Assembly (NCBI RefSeq): GCF_039542035.1
Contig: NZ_BAABHJ010000020.1
Span: forward strand, 62,001 to 126,000
DNA from: Actinoallomurus liliacearum
GTDB taxonomy: Bacteria > Actinomycetota > Actinomycetes > Streptosporangiales > Streptosporangiaceae
Direction: 5' to 3'
Length of the DNA stretch: 64,000 nt
Made by a program: the position numbers and the translations under genes. Below, piece by piece: positions 1-7,863 of this stretch. Positions within the stretch are counted from its first letter, which is position 1. Each line of letters begins with the position of its first letter. Under the pieces are notes generated by a model. That model was given only the letters and a program-made list of their open reading frames with translations. It did not search any database and was not told the origin of the DNA.

Positions 1-610
1 CGATCATGTCGACACAGGCAGCCGCGGCCAGCCGCGTACTGTCGATGACCAGATGATAAAGGCCGGGATCGGCCGGGTCCGCCCGGTAGAAATGTTTGAC
101 GTACGCGGTTCGTGCCCGGTCGTTCTCGGTGAGGAGGCGCTCGGCCTCCTGCGCGGACAGCTCCATCGACTCCTGGACGCGGGCGATCCGCCGTCGCCGT
201 GGGCCGTCGAGGCGGACGTGCAGCGCGGTGGGATGGTCGGCGAGGATGACCTGCGCGGCGCGGCCGAGGATCACCGCTCCCTCGCCCCGGCCGGCGACCT
301 CCTTGATCACCTGCTCGGTGTGGTGGACGAACTCCTCTTCGGGCACGATGCCGCGCTGCGGAAGGTGGACGTCCATGCCGCCGAGCGTGACGTTCGGCAG
401 GCGCGCGGCGTCGGCCAGGAGGCGGCCGAGCCCGTGCTCGGTGCGGTCGTCGTGGGCGAGCGCCTCCTCGAGCGAGCAGCCGATGTCGGCGGCCACGGTG
501 TACGGGATGGCGCGGTCGATGAACGGCACGCCGAGGTGCTCGGCGACCGCGGGGCCGATGGCGCTGCCACCCGCCCCGAACGTCGCGGAGATCGTGATGA
601 CTCCGGTCAT
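1..610 (-). CDS. Cytidylate kinase-like family protein (3' end outside window)
   Basis: The frame is open from ATG at 610 to the window edge, giving 203 codons without a stop. The first residues read MTGVITISATFGAGGSAIG, the glycine-rich nucleotide-binding loop of the cytidylate-kinase-2 family, where the usual P-loop lysine is replaced. A later stretch with EGAVILGRAAQVIL fits the same family. These proteins are thought to phosphorylate a nucleotide-like substrate, but the actinobacterial members are not characterised to my knowledge. A GGGAGGGG ribosome site lies just upstream, and a GTG directly before the ATG is an alternative start. The gene follows the thioredoxin gene by 25 bp on the same strand, so the two may be cotranscribed. 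The C-terminus is missing only because the window ends. Confidence 0.75.
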   Translation of the reverse strand, partial: MTGVITISATFGAGGSAIGPAVAEHLGVPFIDRAIPYTVAADIGCSLEEALAHDDRTEHGLGRLLADAARLPNVTLGGMDVHLPQRGIVPEEEFVHHTEQVIKEVAGRGEGAVILGRAAQVILADHPTALHVRLDGPRRRRIARVQESMELSAQEAERLLTENDRARTAYVKHFYRADPADPGLYHLVIDSTRLAAAACVDMI

Positions 611-635
611 CACCCGCCCCTCCCGTCGAGGAAGG

Positions 636-1559
636 TCAGAAGAGCGCCGAGGCGAGCTTCCGCCGGGCACGGGTCACGCGCGGGTCGTCCGGCGGCAGCA
701 CGTCGAACAGCGCGAGCAGGTGCTTGCGGGCCGCCTCCCGCTCGTCGCCCGCGGTCCGGCGCACCGTGCCGATGAGGCGGTCGAACGCGTCGTCGATCCG
801 GCCCTCCACCAGCTCGAGGTCGGCCGCCTTGACCTGGGCGGCCGCGTCGTCGGGTCGGTCGGCGGCGTCCTTGCGCACCGCCGCCGGGTCGTACGACTGG
901 GCGCGGCGCTGCAGGTCGACCAGCGCGAGACCGCTCTTGGCGACGGGGTCGTTCGGCGCGGTCTCCAGGATCCGCCCGAACGCCGTGGCGGCGCCGTCGA
1001 GGTCGCCCCGCTGCAGGGCGGCCTCCGCCTCGATCTCCAGCGGATCGGCGGCCGGCTGCTGGACGGCGTCCGCGCCGTCGTCCTCGGGCAGCAGTCCCTG
1101 CTGACGGAGCGCCGCGAAGAGCTGGTCCAGCACCTGGCGTACCTGCGGCTCGGGGGCTGCGCCGTTGAGAACGGGGAGCATCTGGCCCGCGACCACGGCC
1201 GCGACGAACGGGATGCCCTGCACGCCCATCCGGGCGAGCTGCTGGCCGAGCGCGGGGTTCGCGTCGATGTCGACCTTGGCGAGCACCCAGCGGCCGTCCG
1301 CCTCGTTGGCGAGCTTCTCCAGGATGGGGCCGAGCTGCTTGCACGGCTGGCACCAGTCGGCCCAGAAGTCCACGAGCACCGGCACGTTGCGCGACCGCTC
1401 GACGACCTCGGTGTTGAACGTCGCGTCGGTCACGTCGATGACGTGTTGCGAGGAGTCGTCCGAGGCTCCCGAGGCCGGGCGCTGCTGCTGTCTCTGGGCC
1501 GCGGCACGCCGCGCGCCGAGGTCGATCGCGCCGTGCAACGAGAAGTCCGATGACGTCAT
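636..1559 (-). CDS. Thioredoxin-fold/TPR protein (YbbN/CnoX-like)
   Basis: A 307-residue cytosolic protein. Residues about 40-150 are a thioredoxin domain with the redox-active WCQPC motif at 69-73 and the cis-proline in GIPF near 117. Residues about 175-307 form TPR-like helical repeats. This architecture is that of YbbN/CnoX, which in enterobacteria links chaperone holding to redox protection; the CxxC is complete here, so redox activity is plausible. The chosen ATG lies behind AGGATGG; an ATG 18 bp further upstream (1577) is also possible. The N-terminal 35 residues are Gln/Ala/Arg-rich and probably disordered. It is followed closely by the cytidylate-kinase-like gene. Identity is firm; the precise role is inferred. 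Confidence 0.88.
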   Translation of the reverse strand: MTSSDFSLHGAIDLGARRAAAQRQQQRPASGASDDSSQHVIDVTDATFNTEVVERSRNVPVLVDFWADWCQPCKQLGPILEKLANEADGRWVLAKVDIDANPALGQQLARMGVQGIPFVAAVVAGQMLPVLNGAAPEPQVRQVLDQLFAALRQQGLLPEDDGADAVQQPAADPLEIEAEAALQRGDLDGAATAFGRILETAPNDPVAKSGLALVDLQRRAQSYDPAAVRKDAADRPDDAAAQVKAADLELVEGRIDDAFDRLIGTVRRTAGDEREAARKHLLALFDVLPPDDPRVTRARRKLASALF

Positions 1560-1681
1560 GTGTCCATCCTGCCGCATGCACCGCCGAACGAATACGCGCG
1601 GCCGTCACGTAATCGATCAAGCACCCTCGATGATCACCCGAATACGTTGCGTGGCCGCCGCTCCGGGGTGATCCGGCGGCG

Positions 1682-3385
1682 TCAGAATCGGGCGGGCTCG
1701 GAGTAGTCGCCCCACTCCTCGCGCAGTGCGCCGCAGATCTCGCCGAGGGTGGCCTCGACCCGTACCGCGTCCAGCATGGCGGGGATCAGGTTGTCCTCGG
1801 TCCGGGCCACCTCGGTCATCCGGCGCAGCGCGGCGTCGACGGCCGCCTGGTCCCGCGTCCCACGCCGTTCGGCCAGGAGACGGTTCTGCTCGCGCTCGAC
1901 CTCGTGCCCGACCCGCAGGATCTCCAGCGGCTCCTCGATCGACTGGGTGTGGCAGTTCACCCCGACGATCTTCTTCTCGCCCTTCTCCAACTGCTGCTGG
2001 TAGGTGAACGCGGCGTCGGCGATCTCGGCCATGAACCAGCCGTCCTCGATGCCGCGCAGGATGCCGCCGGTGATGGAATCGTCCGGGCTCATGTCCTTGA
2101 TCCGGGCGAAGATCCGCTCGGCCTCCTCCTCGAGGCGGTCGGTCAGCGCCTCGACGTACCAGGAGCCGCCGAGCGGGTCGACGACGTTGACGACGCCGGT
2201 CTCCTCCATGATCACCTGCTGGGTGCGCAGGGCGATCTCGGCGGCCTTCTCGCTCGGCAGTGCCAGGACCTCGTCGAGGGCGTTGGTGTGCAGGGAGTTC
2301 GTGCCGCCGAGCACGGCGGCGAGCGCCTCGACGGCGGTGCGCACGACGTTGTTGTCGGGCTGCTGGGCGGTCAGCGAGACGCCGGCGGTCTGGGTGTGGA
2401 ACCGCAGCCACTGCGCCTTCTCCGACGTGGCGCCGTACACGTCGCGCATCCAGCGCGCCCAGATGCGGCGCGCGGCGCGGAACTTGGCGATCTCCTCGAA
2501 GAAGTCGACGTGGGAGTCGAAGAAGAACGACAGGCCGGGCGCGAACCGGTTGACGTCGAGGCCGCGGGACAGGCCGAGCTCGACGTAGCCGAAGCCGTCC
2601 GCGAGCGTGAACGCCAGCTCCTGCGCGGCCGTCGAGCCGGCCTCCCGGATGTGGTAGCCGGAGACGCTGAGCGGCTTGTACGCCGGGATGTCGCGGGCGC
2701 AGAACTCCATCAGGTCGCCGATGAGGCGCAGGTGCGGCTCCGGCGCGAAGAGCCACTCCTTCTGCGCGATGTACTCCTTGAAGATGTCGGTCTGCAGGGT
2801 GCCGTCGAGCCCGTGGACGTCGACGCCCTGGCGTTCGGCCGCGACGAGGTACATGCAGAAGATCGGCACCGCCGGACCGGAGATGGTCATCGAGGTCGTG
2901 ATGTCGCCCAGCGGGATGCCGTCGAACAGCACGTCCATGTCGGCGGCGGAGTCGATGGCGACGCCGCAGTGCCCGACCTCGCCGAGCGACCGGGGGTCGT
3001 CGGAGTCACGGCCCATGAGCGTCGGCATGTCGAAGGCGACGGACAGGCCGCCGCCGCCCGCGCCGAGGATCATCTTGTACCGCTCGTTGGTCTGCCGGGC
3101 GTTGCCGAAGCCCGCGAACTGCCGGATGGTCCAGGTGCGGCCGCGGTAGCCCGTGGCGTACAGGCCGCGCGTGAAGGGGAACTCCCCCGGCCAGCCGATG
3201 CGCTCGAACCGGGGATCCGCGGCCGGCGGCCCGTACACCGGATCGACCTCGAGGCCGGAGAGCGTGGTGAAGTCGGCGTCGCGTCGGCGGGAGCCCCGGG
3301 AGGTCGGTCGGGGTCGGTTGGTCGGGGAAGAGTCGTACCTCGCCTGCCAGCGACGACGACCCTCTTCGATGTCCCGCATGTCCAT
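1682..3385 (-). CDS. icmA: Acyl-CoA mutase large subunit, probably isobutyryl-CoA mutase
   Basis: A 567-residue protein covering only the TIM-barrel substrate domain of the methylmalonyl-CoA mutase family; no C-terminal B12-binding domain is present, which matches IcmA (about 566 residues). The two positions known to separate these enzymes read phenylalanine (F90, in WTIRQFAGF) and glutamine (Q208, in KEYIAQKEW), the isobutyryl-CoA mutase pair, where methylmalonyl-CoA mutase has Tyr and Arg. The expected reaction interconverts isobutyryl-CoA and n-butyryl-CoA using adenosylcobalamin, with a separate small B12 subunit (IcmB) that is not encoded in this window. The ATG has GAGGAG six bases upstream. 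A perfect palindrome sits 30-53 bp before the start. The MarR gene lies immediately upstream on the same strand. A different short-chain acyl-CoA mutase activity remains possible. Confidence 0.85.
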   Translation of the reverse strand: MDMRDIEEGRRRWQARYDSSPTNRPRPTSRGSRRRDADFTTLSGLEVDPVYGPPAADPRFERIGWPGEFPFTRGLYATGYRGRTWTIRQFAGFGNARQTNERYKMILGAGGGGLSVAFDMPTLMGRDSDDPRSLGEVGHCGVAIDSAADMDVLFDGIPLGDITTSMTISGPAVPIFCMYLVAAERQGVDVHGLDGTLQTDIFKEYIAQKEWLFAPEPHLRLIGDLMEFCARDIPAYKPLSVSGYHIREAGSTAAQELAFTLADGFGYVELGLSRGLDVNRFAPGLSFFFDSHVDFFEEIAKFRAARRIWARWMRDVYGATSEKAQWLRFHTQTAGVSLTAQQPDNNVVRTAVEALAAVLGGTNSLHTNALDEVLALPSEKAAEIALRTQQVIMEETGVVNVVDPLGGSWYVEALTDRLEEEAERIFARIKDMSPDDSITGGILRGIEDGWFMAEIADAAFTYQQQLEKGEKKIVGVNCHTQSIEEPLEILRVGHEVEREQNRLLAERRGTRDQAAVDAALRRMTEVARTEDNLIPAMLDAVRVEATLGEICGALREEWGDYSEPARF

Positions 3386-3414
3386 GAGCGCTCCTCAGGC
3401 CGGTGGCTCTCCCT

Positions 3415-3438
3415 AGATACTAGGATGTCCTAGTATCT
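3415..3438. promoter_or_regulatory. Perfect palindromic operator upstream of icmA
   Basis: Two 11-bp arms (AGATACTAGGA at 3415-3425 and its exact complement at 3428-3438) flank a TG spacer. The site lies 30-53 bp before the mutase ATG and just downstream of the MarR gene. Its length, symmetry and position fit an operator for a dimeric repressor. The adjacent MarR protein is one candidate binder, but the sequence differs from the palindrome in front of marR itself, so another regulator may act here. Confidence 0.65.
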
Positions 3439-3479
3439 CGGCGCCAACCATCCTCCTCCAGGGTGACTCGGCGGGACCT

Positions 3480-3986
3480 CTACTCCTCGAAGTCGCCGGC
3501 GGCGACGCGGAGGCCGCGCAGCGTCTCGAACATCAGCTCCAGGTCCTCGGCGCCGTACGCGCCCATCCCGAAGTCCGCGGCGAGGAGGTCGGCGGTCGCG
3601 CGCTCGACGGTCTCCCGGCCGCTGTCGGTGATCTCGGCGAGCACGCCGCGGCCGTCGCGGGGGTTGGGACGGCGCCGGACGTACCCCTGGCGTTCCAGCC
3701 GGTCGATGATGTTGGTGACGCTCGTCGGGTGCACCATCAGCCGCTCGCCCATCCTCGACAGCGGCAGCGCGCCCTTCCGGCTGAAGGTCAGCAGCACGAG
3801 CGCCTCGTACCGGGCGAACGTCAGGCCGTACGGCTTCAGCAGGGCGTCGAGCTCGGCGATCAGGATGGCCTGCGCCCGCATGATCGAGGTCACCGCCAGC
3901 ATGGCGGGCGACCGCCCCCAGCGGCGCTCCCAGAGATCTCCGGCGCGGGCGATCGGGTCGAAAGGCAGGTTGAGCGGCTTGGCCAC
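3480..3986 (-). CDS. MarR family transcriptional regulator
   Basis: A 168-residue protein with the MarR winged helix: recognition helix region HPTSVTNIIDRLERQGYV (about 86-103) followed by the wing RRRPNPRDGRGV. The dimerisation helices lie at both ends. MarR proteins usually repress themselves and neighbouring genes and are released by small phenolic or acyl ligands. The gene is 94 bp upstream of the mutase gene on the same strand and has a perfect 12-bp palindrome 40-51 bp before its own start. Control of the mutase is therefore plausible but inferred from position only. Confidence 0.9.
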   Translation of the reverse strand: MAKPLNLPFDPIARAGDLWERRWGRSPAMLAVTSIMRAQAILIAELDALLKPYGLTFARYEALVLLTFSRKGALPLSRMGERLMVHPTSVTNIIDRLERQGYVRRRPNPRDGRGVLAEITDSGRETVERATADLLAADFGMGAYGAEDLELMFETLRGLRVAAGDFEE

Positions 3987-4025
3987 TCACATACGTTATC
4001 GCCTGCCCGGCCCGACATCGGCCGA

Positions 4026-4037
4026 ATCAAGCTTGAT
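4026..4037. promoter_or_regulatory. ATCAAGCTTGAT palindrome upstream of the MarR gene
   Basis: A perfect 12-bp palindrome located 40-51 bp before the MarR start codon. Its size and TTGAT/ATCAA half-sites resemble sites bound by MarR dimers, so autoregulation is the simplest reading. It lies between the MarR gene and the divergent ABC gene and could affect both. Confidence 0.45.
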
Positions 4038-4101
4038 ATAGCCGCGATCGACCTGTGAATCCCGCGAATCAGCCGCAATCCCGGCGGCCGCCTAAGGAAC
4101 G

Positions 4102-4131
4102 CTGACACTCATCATCAAGGCAAGTTATAGT
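4102..4131 (+). promoter_or_regulatory. Strong sigma-70-type promoter for the degenerate ABC operon
   Basis: CTGACA at 4102-4107 and TATAGT at 4126-4131 are separated by 18 bp, a close match to the primary sigma-factor consensus and unusually AT-rich for this genome. Transcription would start near 4138-4140, exactly where a long inverted repeat begins. Confidence 0.6.
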
Positions 4132-4139
4132 TCCATTGT

Positions 4140-4219
4140 CGACGCGTGCGGACGACGGCAAAGAGGGGCGTCGCGCAGCGGTTCAACGCAGTGATCGCCC
4201 CGGCCCTCCGCACGCGTCG
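4140..4219 (+). ncRNA. Structured 5' leader RNA candidate
   Basis: A 13-bp perfect inverted repeat (CGACGCGTGCGGA at 4140-4152, complement at 4207-4219) encloses a second one (GGGGCG at 4165-4170 with CGCCCC at 4196-4201). The predicted promoter places the RNA 5' end at the first base of the outer stem, so the transcript would begin with an approximately 80-nt folded element, followed by a GGGGGG ribosome site and the ATG at 4238. A cis-acting regulatory RNA or a transcript-stabilising 5' stem are both possible; no known riboswitch class was recognised. Confidence 0.4.
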
Positions 4220-4237
4220 CCAATTCGGGGGGTAATT

Positions 4238-4921
4238 ATGATCGGGAATTCTTCCGCGATCGTGGCACGGGGCCTGGGCATCCGCCGCAGCCGGCGGTGG
4301 ATCCTGCGTCCCACCACGTTCGACGTGACACACGGTGTCGTGGGCCTGGCCGGTCCGGCGGGTCCGGGCAGATCGGCGGTGCTGCAGGCGCTGACGACCC
4401 TGCGCCGCCCGTCCGTGGGCGACCTCGAGGTGCTGGGCCACGACGTGACCCGGCGAGCCGGGCGGCGGGCGGCGCGCGCCCGGATCGGCCTGTTGCCCGC
4501 GCGATTCGCCTGGACGTCCGGCTTGTCGACCCGCGACTTCGTCGCCTACGCGTCCTACTACAAATGCACACCCCGCCGGGCGGTCGACGCGATTCTGGAG
4601 CGATTCGGGCTGAGCGACGCCGCGGCGCTCGAAATGGACATGCTTCCGCAAGATCTGCGATTGCGCGCCGGGCTGGCCGCGACCTGTGTGCACGAGCCGG
4701 AGCTCGTCTTTCTGGACGAGCCGCTCGCCGGCATCGGTGATTCCGAGCGGGAGGATCTGATCCCGCTGCTGCGGAGCCTGGCTCCGACGGTCGTGGCCAC
4801 GGCCGCCGATCCGGCGGAGCTGACGGGGTGGTGCGATCGGGGTTTCAGCATGGTCCGGGGCCGCCTCGTCGAGGTGCCGTGCGCCCCCCGTCCCCGGCTT
4901 CGGGTGCCTGCCGGTGTCTGA
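4238..4921 (+). CDS. Degenerate ABC-type ATPase
   Basis: A 227-residue protein with the fold order of an ABC ATPase but with several catalytic motifs altered. Walker A reads GPAGPGRS (39-46), with arginine in place of the essential lysine. The Q-loop region (GLLPARF) lacks the glutamine. The LSGGQ signature is replaced by MLPQDLRLR. The H-loop histidine is missing (ATAADPAEL). Walker B (LVFLDEP, 156-162) is intact. It overlaps the next gene by 8 bp and is surely translated with it, so the pair is probably a transporter-like complex in which this subunit binds nucleotide weakly or is structural. The ATG at 4238 follows GGGGGG. An upstream in-frame ATG exists at 4136, but it would lie inside the predicted promoter/leader region. 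Confidence 0.75.
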   Translation: MIGNSSAIVARGLGIRRSRRWILRPTTFDVTHGVVGLAGPAGPGRSAVLQALTTLRRPSVGDLEVLGHDVTRRAGRRAARARIGLLPARFAWTSGLSTRDFVAYASYYKCTPRRAVDAILERFGLSDAAALEMDMLPQDLRLRAGLAATCVHEPELVFLDEPLAGIGDSEREDLIPLLRSLAPTVVATAADPAELTGWCDRGFSMVRGRLVEVPCAPRPRLRVPAGV

Positions 4922-6164
4922 CCTCGGGCGGGTGCTGCGGATCGACGCTCGCCGTACGGCCTTGTTCCTGGCCGTGCCGGCGCTCGCGTTCCTCGGCGCC
5001 GTCGCGGCGTGGCGGGCACTGCTGCCGGGCGTCGCGTACTGGGACGACGCCGTCGCGGCGCTGTTCTCCTCGGTGTGCCTGCTCGGTCCGGCCTCGGCGG
5101 GGTTCGCCGCCTGGGTCGCCCTGCGCGAGCACCGTCTCGACTACCTCCGGGGGCTGACCGCCCGCTCCCCCGCCCTGGGCCCGCTGCTCGACCTGCTCCT
5201 GCTGGGGATCGTCACGCTCTGCGCGTACACCGTCGTGGCCCTGGTCGTCGCCGCCAAGACGATGATCCATGTGGAGGCGGGCCACCCGAAGCCGATCGGG
5301 CCGCTCGCCGGGGCCCTCACGCTGCTGGTCTACACCGTCATCGGCTATCTCGGCGGCCGCATGGTCCCGCGGCTGCCTGCCGTCCCGGCCGTCGCGGTCC
5401 TCACCTACCTGTGGGGCGCCGCCCGCCCCGGTGCCTGGGCGGACCTGCTGCCGCCGCCGGGCATCGGGCACATCGGGCTGTTCGCCGCGCTGCGCACCGA
5501 ACTGCTCGCGGGCCAGGCGCTGTGGGCGCTGGGGCTGGGCACCGTGCTGGTCACCGGCTACCTGTGGGTGCTGACCCGGCGCCTCTGGCTCGCGCTCCCG
5601 GCGGTCGCGGCGGCGGGCGTCGTCGCGGGCACCACCGTGTGGCTGCACGGCCAGCAGCGCACTCCGCCGGTCGTGCCGCGCGCGTTCTCGTACGCCTGCC
5701 GCCAGTGGCCGCTCACCGTCTGCGTGCACCCGGCGCTGCGCGCGGCGCTGCCGTCACTGGAGGCCGGGCTGACCCCCCTCGCCACCCGCCTGAGCGGCAC
5801 CCCCGGGCGGTTCGTCCGGGTCGAGCACCGGCCGGACAACGACTTCCCCCGGCCCGGCCGCGGCGTCGTCTACATCCACCTCAGCGACCTGTCCCCGGGA
5901 TACGCCCACCGCGCCGAGCAGGAGATCGACATCAGCCTGCTGGACGCGCGCACCTGCGGCGACCCCGGGCACGCGGCCGGCGCGCACTACAGCGCCCTCG
6001 TGTCGGCGTGGCTGCTCGACGAGGCGCCGCCGCGGCTCACCGACGCCGTCGCCGCGCGGAACTTCGCCCGCTGGGACGAGCAGCGGCGCCGGAGATGGCT
6101 GCGCGCGCACTACGCCCGGTACCACTCCTGCGCCCTCCACGGCAGGGACTTCCGCGAACGCTGA
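4914..6164 (+). CDS. Membrane protein with large C-terminal extracytosolic domain, ABC-pair partner
   Basis: A 416-residue protein starting at GTG inside the end of the ATPase gene. About six hydrophobic segments lie between residues 15 and 245 (for example TALFLAVPALAFLGAVAA and PAVAAAGVVAGTTVWL). The last 165 residues are hydrophilic and carry several cysteines (in SYACRQ, TVCVHP, RTCGD, HSCALHG), which suggests a folded, possibly disulfide-bonded domain outside the membrane. No catalytic motif was recognised. Translational overlap with the degenerate ATPase makes it the likely membrane partner. I do not recognise the family with certainty and assign no substrate. Confidence 0.7.
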   Translation: MSDLGRVLRIDARRTALFLAVPALAFLGAVAAWRALLPGVAYWDDAVAALFSSVCLLGPASAGFAAWVALREHRLDYLRGLTARSPALGPLLDLLLLGIVTLCAYTVVALVVAAKTMIHVEAGHPKPIGPLAGALTLLVYTVIGYLGGRMVPRLPAVPAVAVLTYLWGAARPGAWADLLPPPGIGHIGLFAALRTELLAGQALWALGLGTVLVTGYLWVLTRRLWLALPAVAAAGVVAGTTVWLHGQQRTPPVVPRAFSYACRQWPLTVCVHPALRAALPSLEAGLTPLATRLSGTPGRFVRVEHRPDNDFPRPGRGVVYIHLSDLSPGYAHRAEQEIDISLLDARTCGDPGHAAGAHYSALVSAWLLDEAPPRLTDAVAARNFARWDEQRRRRWLRAHYARYHSCALHGRDFRER

Positions 6165-6219
6165 CCACACAATCCACGAACGACGTGCTCTATCTGCCGG
6201 TATTCACTATCGTCGGGCC

Positions 6220-6993
6220 GTGGACTGGAGCCTGCTGAAGTGTGCCCGCTCGGGGCACGTCACCTATGCCCCCGACGAACCGGCCCTCCGGGACCGGCTG
6301 CACGTGCCCACCCCCGCCGGGGAGGCCTGGCGCTGCCTGCGCTGCGGCACCTACGTCCACGGCGAGGCGCACGGGCGCGGCCCCGCCGACCGCGCCCCGC
6401 TCGTCGCGCGCGGCCGGGAGCTGCGGGACGAGCTGATCATGCGCTTCTTCGCCATCGAGCGCGTGATCCGCGGCCTGCTGATCGTCGCCGCCGCGTACGG
6501 CGTGTGGCGGTTCTCGGCCAACCGCGGGTCGATCCAGCGGGTCTTCGAGAAGGACATCCCGCTGCTGCGGCCGCTCGCCCGGCAGATCGGCTGGGACCTG
6601 GACCACTCGCGCATCATCGAGGAGATCCGGCACGTCTTCGCGCTCAAGTCGGAGACGCTGACCTGGTTCGCGGTCGGGCTGCTGGCGTACGCCGTGATCG
6701 AGCTCGTCGAGGCGGTCGGCCTGTGGCTCGGCAAGCGCTGGGGCGAGTACTTCGCCGTGGTCGCGACGTCGTTCGGCCTGCCGGTTGAGATCTACGAGCT
6801 CACGGACCGTGTCACCGCGGTCCGCATCGGCGCGCTCGTGATCAACGTCGGCCTGGTCCTGTACCTCGTCATCTCCAAGAGGCTGTTCGGCGTCCGCGGC
6901 GGCAAGGAGGCGTTCGAGGCGCACCGGCGCGGCGAGTCGCTGATCGAGGTCGAGCAGGCGGCCGTGGCCCCGCACGCAGAGGCCGCCGGATAA
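6220..6993 (+). CDS. DUF2127 membrane protein with N-terminal Cys/His region
   Basis: A 257-residue protein from GTG. Residues 1-50 contain CARSGH and CLRCGTYVHG, a spacing that could bind one zinc ion. The rest has about four membrane segments typical of DUF2127, including FAIERVIRGLLIVAAAYG (about 76-93) and a conserved LWLGKRWGEYFAV stretch. DUF2127 proteins have no known function. It is 55 bp from the preceding membrane protein on the same strand, so readthrough from the ABC-pair operon is possible. Confidence 0.8.
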   Translation: MDWSLLKCARSGHVTYAPDEPALRDRLHVPTPAGEAWRCLRCGTYVHGEAHGRGPADRAPLVARGRELRDELIMRFFAIERVIRGLLIVAAAYGVWRFSANRGSIQRVFEKDIPLLRPLARQIGWDLDHSRIIEEIRHVFALKSETLTWFAVGLLAYAVIELVEAVGLWLGKRWGEYFAVVATSFGLPVEIYELTDRVTAVRIGALVINVGLVLYLVISKRLFGVRGGKEAFEAHRRGESLIEVEQAAVAPHAEAAG

Positions 6994-7115
6994 CGAATTC
7001 GCGCGAACGACCAGGTCAACCACCAGTGCCACCGGGGCCGTACGTCCCGGGGGATGAGTGGGCCTCTTCCGGGGTAATCCCGGTCTTAGCCGAGACCCCT
7101 AGAGGTGAGACGAGA

Positions 7116-7802
7116 ATGGTGCGACCGGAAGCCCCCGAGGACGAACCGGCATCCCCGCGGCCGCGCCGGCCGGGCGTTCGCTGGATCGCGTTCATCGTCG
7201 TGCTCCTCGCGCTGGTGTACGCCGTCCTGCAGGCCGTGAACGCCCTTCCGCACTGGCTCGACCCGTTCAGCGAGAAGACCAAGGACCGCAGCGGCCCCGC
7301 CGTCCTGCGGTCGATCCAGAACCTCTCCCGGTACGAGGCCGCGACCGGCAACTTCCAGGTCATCGTGGACCTGGAGAAGGACGCGCGGTTCCTGCCCGGC
7401 GCGATCCGCGGTCAGCGGACGCTGTTCGTGGGCACCGGGAGCGTCGACGCGTACGTCGACTTCTCCGGCCTGGGCAACGGAGCCGTCACGACCGACAAGG
7501 ACCGCACGTCGGTGACGATCCGGCTGCCGCACGCCAAGCTCGAGAAGACCAATTTGGACTCGAAACGCAGTTATGTGTTCGCGCAACAGCGCGGACTGTT
7601 CGACCGAATTGGCCAGTTCTTCAGCTCGAACCCGAATCAGCAGCAGCAGCTCTACGTGCTCGCCGCCCAGAAGATCCAGGATGCCGCGGGCTCCAGTGGC
7701 CTGGCCGAACGGGCCGATACGAACACCAAACAGATGATCATGAACCTACTGCGCGGTTTGGGCTTCAAAACCGTTACGGTGACTTACGCCACATCACCGT
7801 GA
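7116..7802 (+). CDS. DUF4230 domain protein, single membrane anchor
   Basis: A 228-residue protein. One transmembrane helix (WIAFIVVLLALVYAVLQAV, about 22-40) follows a short proline-rich cytosolic tail. The remaining 185 residues are extracytosolic and match DUF4230, with the typical pattern of an L-SIQNLSRYEAATG opening and a late TNTKQMIMNLLRGLGFK segment. Function is unknown for the family. The ATG at 7116 follows AGAGGTGAG; an in-frame ATG at 7026 would add 30 residues but has no good ribosome site. Confidence 0.8.
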   Translation: MVRPEAPEDEPASPRPRRPGVRWIAFIVVLLALVYAVLQAVNALPHWLDPFSEKTKDRSGPAVLRSIQNLSRYEAATGNFQVIVDLEKDARFLPGAIRGQRTLFVGTGSVDAYVDFSGLGNGAVTTDKDRTSVTIRLPHAKLEKTNLDSKRSYVFAQQRGLFDRIGQFFSSNPNQQQQLYVLAAQKIQDAAGSSGLAERADTNTKQMIMNLLRGLGFKTVTVTYATSP

Positions 7803-7863
7803 TCTTACCGAGACGGCCCGCGGGGAATAGCACTAACAAAGGGCCGGTTACGGATAAACCGGG

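Noticed and set aside
1682..3385. Annotation as methylmalonyl-CoA mutase
   Set aside because: Phe and Gln at the two discriminating positions and the missing B12 domain fit isobutyryl-CoA mutase better, although meaB and the epimerase are nearby.
7844..7862. CCGGTT/AACCGG inverted repeat next to the DUF2156 start
   Set aside because: Six base pairs with a 7-nt loop is weak in GC-rich DNA; noted in the gene entry but not called as a site.
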